The notes under the pieces are model-generated. The model did no database searches, was not told the DNA's origin, and was given only the letters and a program-made list of their open reading frames with translations. 64,000 bases of DNA, taken from the NCBI GenBank assembly GCA_012719495.1, contig JAAYAG010000077.1, forward strand, positions 1 to 64,000. Reading direction: 5' to 3'. Source of the DNA: Bacteroidales bacterium (lineage in GTDB: Bacteria > Bacteroidota > Bacteroidia > Bacteroidales > Prolixibacteraceae). A program made the translations under genes and the position numbers. Shown one piece after another: positions 55,763 to 64,000 of the stretch (its first letter is position 1; each line of letters starts with the position of its first letter).

Positions 55763-57034
55763 CTATTCCCGAGTTGATACAAACCAAGTACCGGAATTAT
55801 TTTGTTTGGTAAAAGTTATGTTTTTCGGACAAACAAGAACATCTGTTGATAATTGAAAAGAGGATGAAAGTAAAGTTGCAAAATCCATATAGCCAGAAAT
55901 TGATTTTGAAAGAGCAATTCCAGCACTGTTTCCATCTCCACGGATTGACAATCCAAGCACATTCTTATCAATTAATGAATAATCAAAGTACAATTCCGCC
56001 TCAATAATTTTTCTGTTATACGTAAAACCCAATAAAAGACTAAATACGCCTTCTTTATCCAGCTTGCGTACAGCAAGATAAACATCGGAAACCCCGTTAT
56101 ATTTGCTTTCAACACTCTGTATAATCTGAGTGCACAATATTTTAACATCTTCACTCATTAATGATTCATCTAACACCCAATTTACAGATGTTTCAGAAAT
56201 ATATAAAGCAAGATCGTCTGGACCAAGCAATTTAACTGTTGGGTCCTCTGCACTCACCAATGCAGACTTATCGCCGTTAAGAACAAAATTTTTCGCACCC
56301 TTCTTAGAAAAAGGCTCTGCATTATATAATCTAAAACCTGAATGGGTTAAAATAAATGGGCAGTCATAGGTTAAATCAGTTTGTAATTTTCCCACAGTAA
56401 ACATCATCGACGATCCATTGGTAAACAAATAATCTGTTTTAACACCATCGACAACAAGCCTAAGATCAGGAGAGCCAGCGGAAAATAAAATCTTTTTCAT
56501 CCCAATGATAGAATCCAAATAATCATTCCAATTTTCTTGTTCATTTAGCGGCATTAATAAAATCTCAGTCCCTGTTTTTTTGCCTTTTGAGCGGATTAGC
56601 GTGTCGGCATAAGAATAAACTACAAACTCATAATCGCCACCCAAACCAATTCCTGCCGGATTTGAAGGATCAGAGAAACGATGCAATATTTCATTATAGG
56701 TATTAAATGTGATTACTGGCCCATTATCTCCAATTACATCAAACATACTGACAGACTCGGCATATTGGCCCCCTACAAGCATGTTTTTAGCGGCGACAGT
56801 AACTTTTCCGTTCGGTTCGAAGCGTAACAACATGGTATATCCGGCGCTGCTGCTATCAGCAAAATACTGCATCACCCAACCATTTTTTGCGTGGGTAAGC
56901 ACGCTGTCAATAGAACCAATTGCGTTGTTCAGCCTAATGGCTGCGGGTTCAGAAAACAGATCTTCCTGCTCTTTCAAACAGCCCGAGAACAATACAAGGG
57001 TTACACTTACTATATATAAAATTTTCCTATTCAT
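55763..57034 (-). CDS. DUF4302 lipoprotein
   Basis: The start at 57034 (MNRKILYIVSVTLVLFSGC) gives a clean lipoprotein signal with C at residue 19; a longer frame adds 14 residues that hide it. The sequence after it (NGWVMQYFADSSSAGYTMLLRFEPNGKV) follows the DUF4302 pattern, a family found only next to susC/susD genes. Role unknown; probably a surface subunit of the import complex. Ten bases after the metallohydrolase gene. Confidence 0.85.
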   Translation of the reverse strand: MNRKILYIVSVTLVLFSGCLKEQEDLFSEPAAIRLNNAIGSIDSVLTHAKNGWVMQYFADSSSAGYTMLLRFEPNGKVTVAAKNMLVGGQYAESVSMFDVIGDNGPVITFNTYNEILHRFSDPSNPAGIGLGGDYEFVVYSYADTLIRSKGKKTGTEILLMPLNEQENWNDYLDSIIGMKKILFSAGSPDLRLVVDGVKTDYLFTNGSSMMFTVGKLQTDLTYDCPFILTHSGFRLYNAEPFSKKGAKNFVLNGDKSALVSAEDPTVKLLGPDDLALYISETSVNWVLDESLMSEDVKILCTQIIQSVESKYNGVSDVYLAVRKLDKEGVFSLLLGFTYNRKIIEAELYFDYSLIDKNVLGLSIRGDGNSAGIALSKSISGYMDFATLLSSSFQLSTDVLVCPKNITFTKQNNSGTWFVSTRE

Positions 57035-57044
57035 AATCAAGATC

Positions 57045-57947
57045 TTAAAGGTCATTATTATAGAAACTTGCATCAAGGCTTTGTTGGCGACGCAAAATCT
57101 CTGCTCTCATCTTGGCAATGTCGATATTCCATTTTTCGAGTAACCAATCGGTGCAAACAGTCAACTTTTGGTTAATAATTGAAGCGCCTTCTGTCCCGGC
57201 CATCGCAACTACTGCATTCCAATCTTTATCGCTCTTTACCAAATAATTGGCAATAATTTCAACAAAATCTTCACGAGCTTCGCTTCCTGCATAGGTAGAG
57301 ATAAACCCAAGTTTAGCAGCTTCTTCATCCGTTCGGTATTGCCACCCCATCGGAGAATATTTTCCGGCCGAAATTTTCTCGAAACTTCTCGGATAATCTT
57401 TTGTCTGATGCAAAATATGGGTAAACTCATGATGCATGGTCTTAAAATAATACTCGTTCATTAAATCGAGATTATTCTGACTGAAACTCGTTAAATCGAG
57501 ATCGTTGCAACTATAAAGTGTTACTTTAATACCCCCTTCGGCAGTGCCAAGCAACATAGTTCCCGAGTTTGGGTTATACGCTGCTGAACCTATCAAATGG
57601 ATCATTCTGGGACCATATTTTTTCAAAAATTCTTCATCAACCATGGAGGCATACACATCGAACCAAAGGTATTTTATTAACTGAGCCAGTTGTTTAGATT
57701 TTTCGAGCGAAGCCGGAACCAGATTATAATCCTGATCAGAACCAACATCTTCCATTCTATATTGGAAAGAAAGATTGTATGGTTTTCTGAAATTGCTTTC
57801 AAGCCACATTTCGAAGTTATAGGCTGGAGATGTTGGGTCGATAGCCGGAGCATCTTGAAAAACCGAATCGGTGAATTCATCTTCTTTGCATGCATAAAAA
57901 GATGAAAATATGCATATTGCTATTAGTATGAAGGTTATCTTATTCAT
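57045..57947 (-). CDS. Substrate-import-associated zinc metallohydrolase lipoprotein
   Basis: Lipoprotein (lipobox YAC, C at residue 20) of the TIGR04549 / PF15890 type. The zinc-binding HEFTH is complete, H173 to H177, preceded by KTMHHEF; a later acidic residue in AREDFVEIIANY is the probable third ligand. Family members occur with SusC/SusD systems and are thought to cut a peptide-containing or glycosylated substrate at the surface. Its start overlaps the stop of the susD gene by eight bases, so it is translationally coupled. Confidence 0.88.
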   Translation of the reverse strand: MNKITFILIAICIFSSFYACKEDEFTDSVFQDAPAIDPTSPAYNFEMWLESNFRKPYNLSFQYRMEDVGSDQDYNLVPASLEKSKQLAQLIKYLWFDVYASMVDEEFLKKYGPRMIHLIGSAAYNPNSGTMLLGTAEGGIKVTLYSCNDLDLTSFSQNNLDLMNEYYFKTMHHEFTHILHQTKDYPRSFEKISAGKYSPMGWQYRTDEEAAKLGFISTYAGSEAREDFVEIIANYLVKSDKDWNAVVAMAGTEGASIINQKLTVCTDWLLEKWNIDIAKMRAEILRRQQSLDASFYNNDL

Positions 57948-59547
57948 CGCTGTTACGTATTGCTGGTTGTATTGTTAAGTTTGTTGACGGGGCACTATAG
58001 GATGGGTTTCTGGTCATCCCTGCAGCCAACACATCTTGCGGAATCTGAATGGCCCTACGGGAATCGTCCCAACGTAAAACATCGCGTTTATTAGCTCCAA
58101 TAAGGTGTTCTATTTCAATACCATATCGTTTAACATCGAACCATCTAAGCCCTTCAAACAAGGTTTCTAAACGACGAAAGTGTAAAATACACTGAACAAA
58201 AGGCTCCTGACCCGGCGTTACAATAAAAGAACTGCTCATTTTTGAAGAATTCAACGGGCTTACTACGTTGATCCTTTCAGGAGTATAAAAACTCAGAATC
58301 TGCTGTTCGGTGAGTGGCTTATTTATTTTATGGCTCACACACCATGTGTTAAGATCATTCAACGCTTCATCGGTGCGATTAAGAAAAAGTAAGGCTTCGG
58401 CCCTGCAAAGCAAGGTTTCGTCGGTAGTGAATTCAGTTCGAACCACGTGGGTATATCCAATGCCAGCAATTTTGTCGGTATATTCGAACAGTTCTCCAAC
58501 TTTGGAGCAAAACAGACCAAATTCCTGCCCATAGGTCCACCACCATCCTCCCGAATAGAACGAAGGCCAACCGCTCCAGTTAGGCCCGCCTCTCGAGATC
58601 ATCCGTACAGCTTTGCCGTTGAATGCATAACGGGTCTTGTAAAAAATACGGGCAAAAACTGAGTTCGTTGGCAAAATGAGCAAATTAGCCGACTCTGTTT
58701 CTTTTATGTAAGCATAGGTTTCTTCATCCGAGTTGTCGTAAATGGTAGTCCAGTCTCGCAATACCGAAAGCGGGTTGTTGCCCAGCACTTTGCCGGCATG
58801 GTAAACCACTTTTTCATAGTTGCGGGCATATAAGTAGAATCGGGCAGCAAAAGCATGAGCAGCTTGAGTGTTAAAATGATACTTTGGTATTGAATAGGAA
58901 TCATCACCCAACAAAGGAATACCGGCTTCAATGTCGGCAGCTATTTTTTCATATACGTCGGTTACAGTTCCTCTATCGTACTGCACGGTTACTAAGGTTT
59001 CCGGTTCTGTAACGTAAGGAATTCCCAAATCGAGCCGGCTTGCTTCGGCATCTTTATATGCCTGACAAAACATGTTCACCAATATAAAGTGACCATAAGC
59101 CCTGCAAAGCAACGCCTCGCCGCGCTGTGGAGCAAGATTTTCAGAAGTACCCGAAGCCTCCAGTTCGTCAATAGCCTTTAGTGCATGGTTTGCTGTTGCA
59201 ATGGCATTGTAACACTCTTCCCAAATAGTAAAGGGGCTATCATCTTCAGAAGAGGTAATTTCTTCCCACGCATATATTTCGTCATGCATGCGTTCTAAAC
59301 TGGCCAAGTTATTTGCAACAGAAACATCGGGCGAATTATTGTCGACAAAATTATCTGAACTCAACTCTGCCAACAGCGAAATGTTCGACGTTGGATAGGC
59401 CGAAACTAAAAGTTTTGAAATTTGATCGGCTGTTTGTAACGATGTCCGATTATCGGGAAGTTTGTCGAGAAAATTGTTGCACGACATGAACGAAAGCAAA
59501 ACCATTGCCACTCCCGTGTGTATTGTTACTTTTTTAGATATATTCAT
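57940..59547 (-). CDS. SusD/RagB family nutrient-binding lipoprotein
   Basis: 535 residues; lipobox MSC, then NNFLDKLPDNRTSLQTADQI. The TPR region contains GEALLCRAYGHFILVNMFCQ and the C-terminal part RRLETLFEGLRWFDVKRYG, both characteristic. Pairs with the following SusC (21 bases). This SusD belongs to the clade that travels with metallohydrolase and DUF4302 lipoproteins, so the substrate is probably not the xylan of the first locus. Confidence 0.92.
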   Translation of the reverse strand: MNISKKVTIHTGVAMVLLSFMSCNNFLDKLPDNRTSLQTADQISKLLVSAYPTSNISLLAELSSDNFVDNNSPDVSVANNLASLERMHDEIYAWEEITSSEDDSPFTIWEECYNAIATANHALKAIDELEASGTSENLAPQRGEALLCRAYGHFILVNMFCQAYKDAEASRLDLGIPYVTEPETLVTVQYDRGTVTDVYEKIAADIEAGIPLLGDDSYSIPKYHFNTQAAHAFAARFYLYARNYEKVVYHAGKVLGNNPLSVLRDWTTIYDNSDEETYAYIKETESANLLILPTNSVFARIFYKTRYAFNGKAVRMISRGGPNWSGWPSFYSGGWWWTYGQEFGLFCSKVGELFEYTDKIAGIGYTHVVRTEFTTDETLLCRAEALLFLNRTDEALNDLNTWCVSHKINKPLTEQQILSFYTPERINVVSPLNSSKMSSSFIVTPGQEPFVQCILHFRRLETLFEGLRWFDVKRYGIEIEHLIGANKRDVLRWDDSRRAIQIPQDVLAAGMTRNPSYSAPSTNLTIQPAIRNSDE

Positions 59548-59568
59548 AATCCATTCATCATTAATTGG

Positions 59569-62500
59569 TTAAATACCCATATTGATGGTAAACGTTAACT
59601 GTTTGGGCATTGGGGTTGCTACTCCTCCGCTGTTGAAGAACTCGGGATCTTGTCCGTTCAACTTCTTATCGGCATACAATAGGAACAAGTTTGTTGCCTG
59701 CAGTTTCATCGATAAGTTGGCAATTTTAAGATTGTCTATCAGCTTCTTTGGAAAGCTATAAGACAAAGAGATTTCTTTCATCCGTACAAAATCGCCCTTG
59801 GCAATACGTTCAGTCGAATAGTTATAGGCATTGTAAGCATACGAGAGCGGATCGTAATTCCTGTCCTGACGAAGACTGGCAATAACCGGGATGTTGGTAA
59901 CCTCTTCATCTCCGGGAATCACCCAGCGATTTTTAAATTCCTTTGGCATCGAAGTTAAATCGGAATACGAGGATTTAAAAATCGGATCGAGACGAACAAC
60001 ATTACCCAACGAATAGGTAATGAACACATTTAGCGTGAAACTATTCCACGAAAAGGTGTTCCCTAAACTTCCGGTAATCGTGGGGTCGGTTGGACCTTCA
60101 TATTTAAGAAAATCAAGATTTTCGTACTCCTGAAAATCAAGGTTAGTAACAGTTGTTTCATTGTCTTGATTAACAAATGTTGGTATACCTTCTTCGTTCA
60201 ACCCGGCAAATGGGATCGAGAAGAGCGAACGCACCGGATATCCTTGGCGTGCATATCCTTCGCCCGAAATGAGTGTAATTACATTAGAACGTGAATCGAG
60301 ATCGGTAATAACATTCTTTGCAGAAGCAAAAATGAAATCGGTAGACCACTTAAACTTTTTATTATCAATATTTTTTGTAGCTATCGACAGTTCTACTCCA
60401 TTTGAGTTCATCGAAGCCACATTGGCATACTTGGCAATTTCGCCCCCAACTCCTTGCGTATAAATTAGCCCAATGAGATCAAAATTCTGCCTAAAATACA
60501 CATCGGCAGTAACATTAATCCGGTTTTTCAGAAATCCAAAGTCAGCGCCTACATTTAGCTCATTTTTCTTCTCGTAAGTCAACTCACTGTTTTCCAAGCC
60601 ATCGATATACAAGCCAGATTCGGTAATATCGGCCGTGGGGCGCCATGGATTATAGCTAAGAATCACCACTTCTGAATTAGTTACGAAAGCCGGGCCACGG
60701 TCGGCTGTAAGCGAATACGAAGCTTTAAAAGTTGCATTGCTTAGCACATTTCCCAACAGGTCATCGAACCACAATTCTTCGTGAGCGTTCCAAGCCCCTG
60801 AGATGTTCCAGGTTGGTAACCAACGAGCCGATCGGGATTTCCCCAGTTTGTTCGACCCTTCGTAACGCCCCGTCAGGTTAACGGTATAACGACCAGCATA
60901 CGAATAAGTCATCGATGAAAAAAAGGCAAGGTTACGGGCATAGGTCCAGCTATTCCCATAATAATCACTATTCTCCTCTTTTCCTTGTTTGAAAACAGTA
61001 TAATCGTAGAACGGAATTCCCCCGTTATCGTATTGATAGCCCCAACCCCTGAACCATACCTTATTGCGGTCGATAGCACTACTTTCTGCACCACCAAAAA
61101 GGTTTACTATATGCATATCGTTTACACTGGTATTGTAACTCATTGTAGCCCTAAGGTCAACGCCTTTCATAGAATGGTTGGTGAACGTATAAATACCCCC
61201 CTCGGGCAAAATTGTTTCGGGTAATGCCCCATCAACATCAGGATCGGTATATAGCAAAGGGTTTGCTTCGCGAATGGTAGCATCTTCTTCGGGTAAAATT
61301 CCGGCCCGATACGCTTCTGCCTGATTCGAACGGTCTTTTACATGATGTTCTTGTGTAGAGGTTTGATATTTTATGGCCGAAAGGAAATTGGCTTCAAGTC
61401 CTTTGAGTATTTTCCAATTCAACTCGGCCTGAAATTTCACATCGCTCACATTCAAATCGATATAGTTATTTTGCAACTCATGAAAAATATTGAAATCAGC
61501 ATAATTGCGGCGGTAATACTCATCGGGGTCGAGGGTTCGCGAAGTATTCAGCGCAAAGCTGTAAGGGTTAATGTCGAAATCACGCTTAACCTCACCACTC
61601 ACTACATCAACTTCCTGACTTAATGTTCCCGGTGCTTTTTGTTTACGATACGACCCCGAAGACAAAATATTAAGAGTCAGGTTCTTGAAAATATCGTACG
61701 AGGCATTTGCATTGGCGGTATACCTATTCACCCCGCTCGACAACGACCAACCCGGGTCGCGCATTATCGAAAGTGAACCATAGAAACGAGCTTTTTCGGT
61801 TCCCGATGAAATACTAATCGCATGATTTTGCATAATGCTGTTATTGAAAAGCAGGTCGAACCAATCAGTATTCCGGAATTCAGCCTGACGCAAATAGGCA
61901 TTCCGGGCTTCAGGCGTATTTTCCAGCCCAAAACTACCATTCCCCTGATAATCATCAATTAAACGATACATTTTACCATAAACACCACTCGAAGATGCAT
62001 TAGCCAGCGATGTGAATTCAAGCCAACCTTTTTCTTCCATTTCTTTGTAAATGCCCATCTGTTCCTGAGAGTTCATAATGTTGAAATTGGCATACGAAGG
62101 CTTCAACCTCATGGTCAATTCGGTAGAATAACTGAAACGGCTTGTCCCTGCTTTACCTTTCTTGGTAGTAACAACAATAACACCAGCCATGGCACGGGCA
62201 CCATAAATAGAAGTTGCGGAACCATCCTTGAGGATTTGAAAACTTTCAATATCATCGGCGTTCAGTCCCGCTATAGATGAAGCAATAAGTGTTTCGGCAT
62301 TACCCGAAGAAAGGTCGTCGCTCGAAATGTCAAGGGCATCTTCCATAACCACCCCATCGACTACCCACAATGGCTTTGAGTTTCCATAAATTGATGTTGC
62401 CCCACGCACTCTTATTTTCGGAGCCGTTCCGAAGGTCCCAGATACATTTTGAACCGACACCCCAGCCGCACGACCTTCGAGACGACGGCTTACATCGGCG

Positions 62501-62898
62501 ACACCGCTCAGTGCAGCATCATCGGCATTCAGTTTCGAAGCAGCTCCTGTAAACAAGCGCTTATCGACTCGCTGCATGCCAGTAACAACGATTTCGTCAA
62601 GTTGCTGATCATCAGATTTAAGTTCAATGCGCAAATTGGTACCGACAGCTATTTGCTGTTGTTTCATTCCTATGTATGAAACAAGCAGGGAATTGCGGTT
62701 CTGCGGCACAGTAAGTTTGAACTTGCCATCGATATCGGTAACAGTACCCATAGCAGCCTCTCCAACAACAGTAACAGATGCTCCAATAATAGGCTGACCA
62801 TCATCGGCAGAAACCACAACACCGTTAACCATTTTGCTTTGCGCATAGCCCCCTATATACAAAAAAAAGAAAAAGAGGCAGGTCAAAAAGTTTTTCAT
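59569..62898 (-). CDS. SusC-like TonB-dependent transporter
   Basis: 1109 residues. Signal peptide (about 1-19), carboxypeptidase-D-like domain (about 20-100, GVVVSADDGQPIIGASVTVV), plug domain (about 105-235, with WVVDGVVMEDALDISSDDLS and ATSIYGARAMAGVIVVTTKK) and barrel ending in QLTFTINMGI. First gene of the second sus operon; good promoter and a leader of about 230 bases upstream. Import substrate unknown. Confidence 0.93.
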   Translation of the reverse strand: MKNFLTCLFFFFLYIGGYAQSKMVNGVVVSADDGQPIIGASVTVVGEAAMGTVTDIDGKFKLTVPQNRNSLLVSYIGMKQQQIAVGTNLRIELKSDDQQLDEIVVTGMQRVDKRLFTGAASKLNADDAALSGVADVSRRLEGRAAGVSVQNVSGTFGTAPKIRVRGATSIYGNSKPLWVVDGVVMEDALDISSDDLSSGNAETLIASSIAGLNADDIESFQILKDGSATSIYGARAMAGVIVVTTKKGKAGTSRFSYSTELTMRLKPSYANFNIMNSQEQMGIYKEMEEKGWLEFTSLANASSSGVYGKMYRLIDDYQGNGSFGLENTPEARNAYLRQAEFRNTDWFDLLFNNSIMQNHAISISSGTEKARFYGSLSIMRDPGWSLSSGVNRYTANANASYDIFKNLTLNILSSGSYRKQKAPGTLSQEVDVVSGEVKRDFDINPYSFALNTSRTLDPDEYYRRNYADFNIFHELQNNYIDLNVSDVKFQAELNWKILKGLEANFLSAIKYQTSTQEHHVKDRSNQAEAYRAGILPEEDATIREANPLLYTDPDVDGALPETILPEGGIYTFTNHSMKGVDLRATMSYNTSVNDMHIVNLFGGAESSAIDRNKVWFRGWGYQYDNGGIPFYDYTVFKQGKEENSDYYGNSWTYARNLAFFSSMTYSYAGRYTVNLTGRYEGSNKLGKSRSARWLPTWNISGAWNAHEELWFDDLLGNVLSNATFKASYSLTADRGPAFVTNSEVVILSYNPWRPTADITESGLYIDGLENSELTYEKKNELNVGADFGFLKNRINVTADVYFRQNFDLIGLIYTQGVGGEIAKYANVASMNSNGVELSIATKNIDNKKFKWSTDFIFASAKNVITDLDSRSNVITLISGEGYARQGYPVRSLFSIPFAGLNEEGIPTFVNQDNETTVTNLDFQEYENLDFLKYEGPTDPTITGSLGNTFSWNSFTLNVFITYSLGNVVRLDPIFKSSYSDLTSMPKEFKNRWVIPGDEEVTNIPVIASLRQDRNYDPLSYAYNAYNYSTERIAKGDFVRMKEISLSYSFPKKLIDNLKIANLSMKLQATNLFLLYADKKLNGQDPEFFNSGGVATPMPKQLTFTINMGI

Positions 62899-63138
62899 AG
62901 ATCTAAGATTATATTTAAGGCCTTATCGAACACCATGTTATTTCAACAATAAAATAGACACAGGCACTATAAAGCAGTACAACGTCAATTTACTTTAACA
63001 TTAGAAATTATAAGCGGTTGAAAAATGCGAATACAATATATTCTAGCGCCTCAGTCTGTTTTAACTGTTGAAAAGAATTAATTAGGGACGATTTCCGAGA
63101 ATATAAATCATTGCTAACAACCATGAAATGCAATAATA
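62899..63138 (-). other. Long 5' leader of the second sus operon
   Basis: From the predicted promoter to the susC start there are about 230 untranslated bases without an open frame. Long leaders before susC genes are known to host antisense or trans-RNA control in Bacteroides; no conserved structure is identified here. Confidence 0.4.
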
Positions 63139-63168
63139 CAAAAGTATTGCTTATAAAAAAAAATACAA
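63139..63168 (-). promoter_or_regulatory. Promoter of the second sus operon, minus strand
   Basis: On the minus strand TTG (63166-63168), 19 bases, and TACTTTTG (63139-63146) match the Bacteroidota sigma consensus exactly. It lies just downstream of the terminator that ends the lipoprotein unit, so the susC operon has its own transcription start. Confidence 0.75.
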
Positions 63169-63191
63169 TTGTTAAAAAGAAATGGGCAGAT

Positions 63192-63230
63192 ATAAAAAAA
63201 TAATAGGCTGCCGAAAATCGACAGCCTATT
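63192..63230 (-). terminator. Rho-independent terminator after the lipoprotein unit, minus strand
   Basis: AATAGGCTG (63202-63210) pairs with CAGCCTATT (63222-63230); an inner CGA-AAA-TCG extends the stem around a mismatch. On the minus strand a T-rich run follows. It lies 20 bases after the stop of the 171-residue lipoprotein gene. Confidence 0.88.
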
Positions 63231-63249
63231 GATTTTATTTCAGCATAGA

Positions 63250-63765
63250 TTAATGCAAATCTTCAGTGAATCCTGATCTTTTGAAACCGCCAACCAATAA
63301 TTTATCGTTAGCAATGCCTGTAGCATCCTCAAGGTCTTCAAACCAGATTTCAAAATAGATGCTATCAGAAACATATCCCGAAGGTTGAGTCACTGCATTT
63401 TTTATGATTTTACCATTCATAATTTTAACGCCAATTTCATAACCATCTACAGAATTTACCAATGCCTGATCGCTTCCAAAAGTAAGGTTTGATGCATTTA
63501 CATTAACTTTTACTTTATAATCCCAGAAATTTCCATCATCAGTGATCCAAATTTCCGTACCATCGTCTTTTGCTGTATTGAAAGTCATCAATGGAGTAAA
63601 TCCTGAACCAAAAGGATCTTCACCATAGCTTTCATGGTCATAACGTACAAACCAATCGCCAGATAATTCTAAGACTTTGCTATCCCACACTTCTGGATCT
63701 TCAGTGCAACTAAATACTGAAAAAATCATAAAGAGGGCAAGTGTATATAAAACTATTTTTTTCAT
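63250..63765 (-). CDS. Lipid-binding putative hydrolase-type lipoprotein (PF12888-like)
   Basis: 171 residues; lipobox FSC (C at residue 20). The body, with LSGDWFVRYDHESYGEDPFG, GTEIWITDDGNFWDYKVKV and IYFEIWFEDLEDATGI, follows the lipocalin-like lipid-binding family found beside sus genes in Bacteroidota. Ligand unknown. Twelve bases after a partial upstream gene, so in one operon with it, and closed by a terminator. Confidence 0.8.
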   Translation of the reverse strand: MKKIVLYTLALFMIFSVFSCTEDPEVWDSKVLELSGDWFVRYDHESYGEDPFGSGFTPLMTFNTAKDDGTEIWITDDGNFWDYKVKVNVNASNLTFGSDQALVNSVDGYEIGVKIMNGKIIKNAVTQPSGYVSDSIYFEIWFEDLEDATGIANDKLLVGGFKRSGFTEDLH

Positions 63766-63777
63766 ATCAATTCAATT

Positions 63778-64000
63778 TTAGATTTGAACTTGTTTAAGTG
63801 TCACAACGAATTCATAACCTGAATCCCAAACAGAAGTAAAGATAATTGTCTTACTGCTAGGATCAACGGTCAAGGAAGTAATATCAACAGCTCCTCCGAA
63901 AGTGCCAACTGAGAATTGTTCAAATGAGAAATCATTCGAAGGAATACTATTTGCAACAACTGTTGCAGGAGCAGAATAATCTACTCCATAAGCTCTTCCA
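63778..64000 (-). CDS. C-terminal end of a further secreted or lipoprotein gene (cut by the window)
   Basis: Only the last 73 residues are present, ending in VTLKQVQI and a TAA. The visible part (VDYSAPATVVANSIPSNDFS, then ITSLTVDPSSKTIIFTSVWD) is beta-rich and resembles the C-terminal domain of surface lipoproteins of sus loci. The family cannot be named from this piece. It precedes the lipid-binding lipoprotein by 12 bases. Confidence 0.6.
   Translation of the reverse strand, partial: GRAYGVDYSAPATVVANSIPSNDFSFEQFSVGTFGGAVDITSLTVDPSSKTIIFTSVWDSGYEFVVTLKQVQI

Overview
The window is a piece of a Bacteroidota chromosome. The evidence is three SusC/SusD pairs, a hybrid two-component system (HTCS) regulator, Bacteroidota-type promoters (TTG, about 19 nt, TAnnTTTG), lipoproteins with SC/AC/GC lipoboxes and C-terminal type IX secretion (T9SS) sorting domains. 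AT-rich intergenic DNA and the mix of T9SS with a xylan locus fit a free-living or sediment polysaccharide degrader, perhaps of the Marinilabiliales. That placement is inference; no rRNA or tRNA gene was recognised.

Layout, left to right. (1) 1-15.1 kb is an accessory zone: an IS110/IS1111-type transposase, a Fic AMPylase, two secreted CE1-type esterases with a strong terminator, a PHB-depolymerase-like esterase, then small unrelated genes: serine hydrolase, a broken gene, GNAT, TetR plus alpha/beta hydrolase, NAD(P)-binding protein, YdeI-like protein, a lipoprotein and a small membrane protein. Several of the small genes are preceded by GTTA-containing sites or inverted repeats that resemble integron attC sites. 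(2) 15.2-34.4 kb, all minus strand, is an esterase island: a SASA/CE6-type esterase, a type-B carboxylesterase, nine stand-alone CE1 paralogues, a CE1-GH10 xylanase fusion, a BD-FAE-like esterase, and one DUF362 protein with a T9SS tail. (3) 35.1-50.4 kb, minus strand, is a core xylan utilisation system: HTCS regulator, susC-susD-susC-susD and a DUF1735/DUF4361 surface lipoprotein, the order known as xusA-B-C-D-E. (4) 50.6-53.5 kb is a two-gene unit of a secreted GND-repeat protein and a VanZ-like membrane protein. (5) 54.0-64.0 kb is a second SusC/SusD locus with a HExxH zinc metallohydrolase lipoprotein, a DUF4302 lipoprotein and a T9SS cargo protein, preceded by a two-gene lipoprotein unit cut by the window edge.

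Proposed joint function of 2 and 3: the HTCS senses a xylan fragment and turns on the Xus import system. The surface and periplasmic esterases strip acetyl and feruloyl-type groups so that the fused GH10 xylanase can cut the backbone. The striking point is dosage: twelve CE1 domains of one family plus four other esterases in about 30 kb, with signs of domain swapping, a recurring low-complexity loop insert and a changed catalytic acid in most members. This looks like an actively diversifying esterase repertoire.
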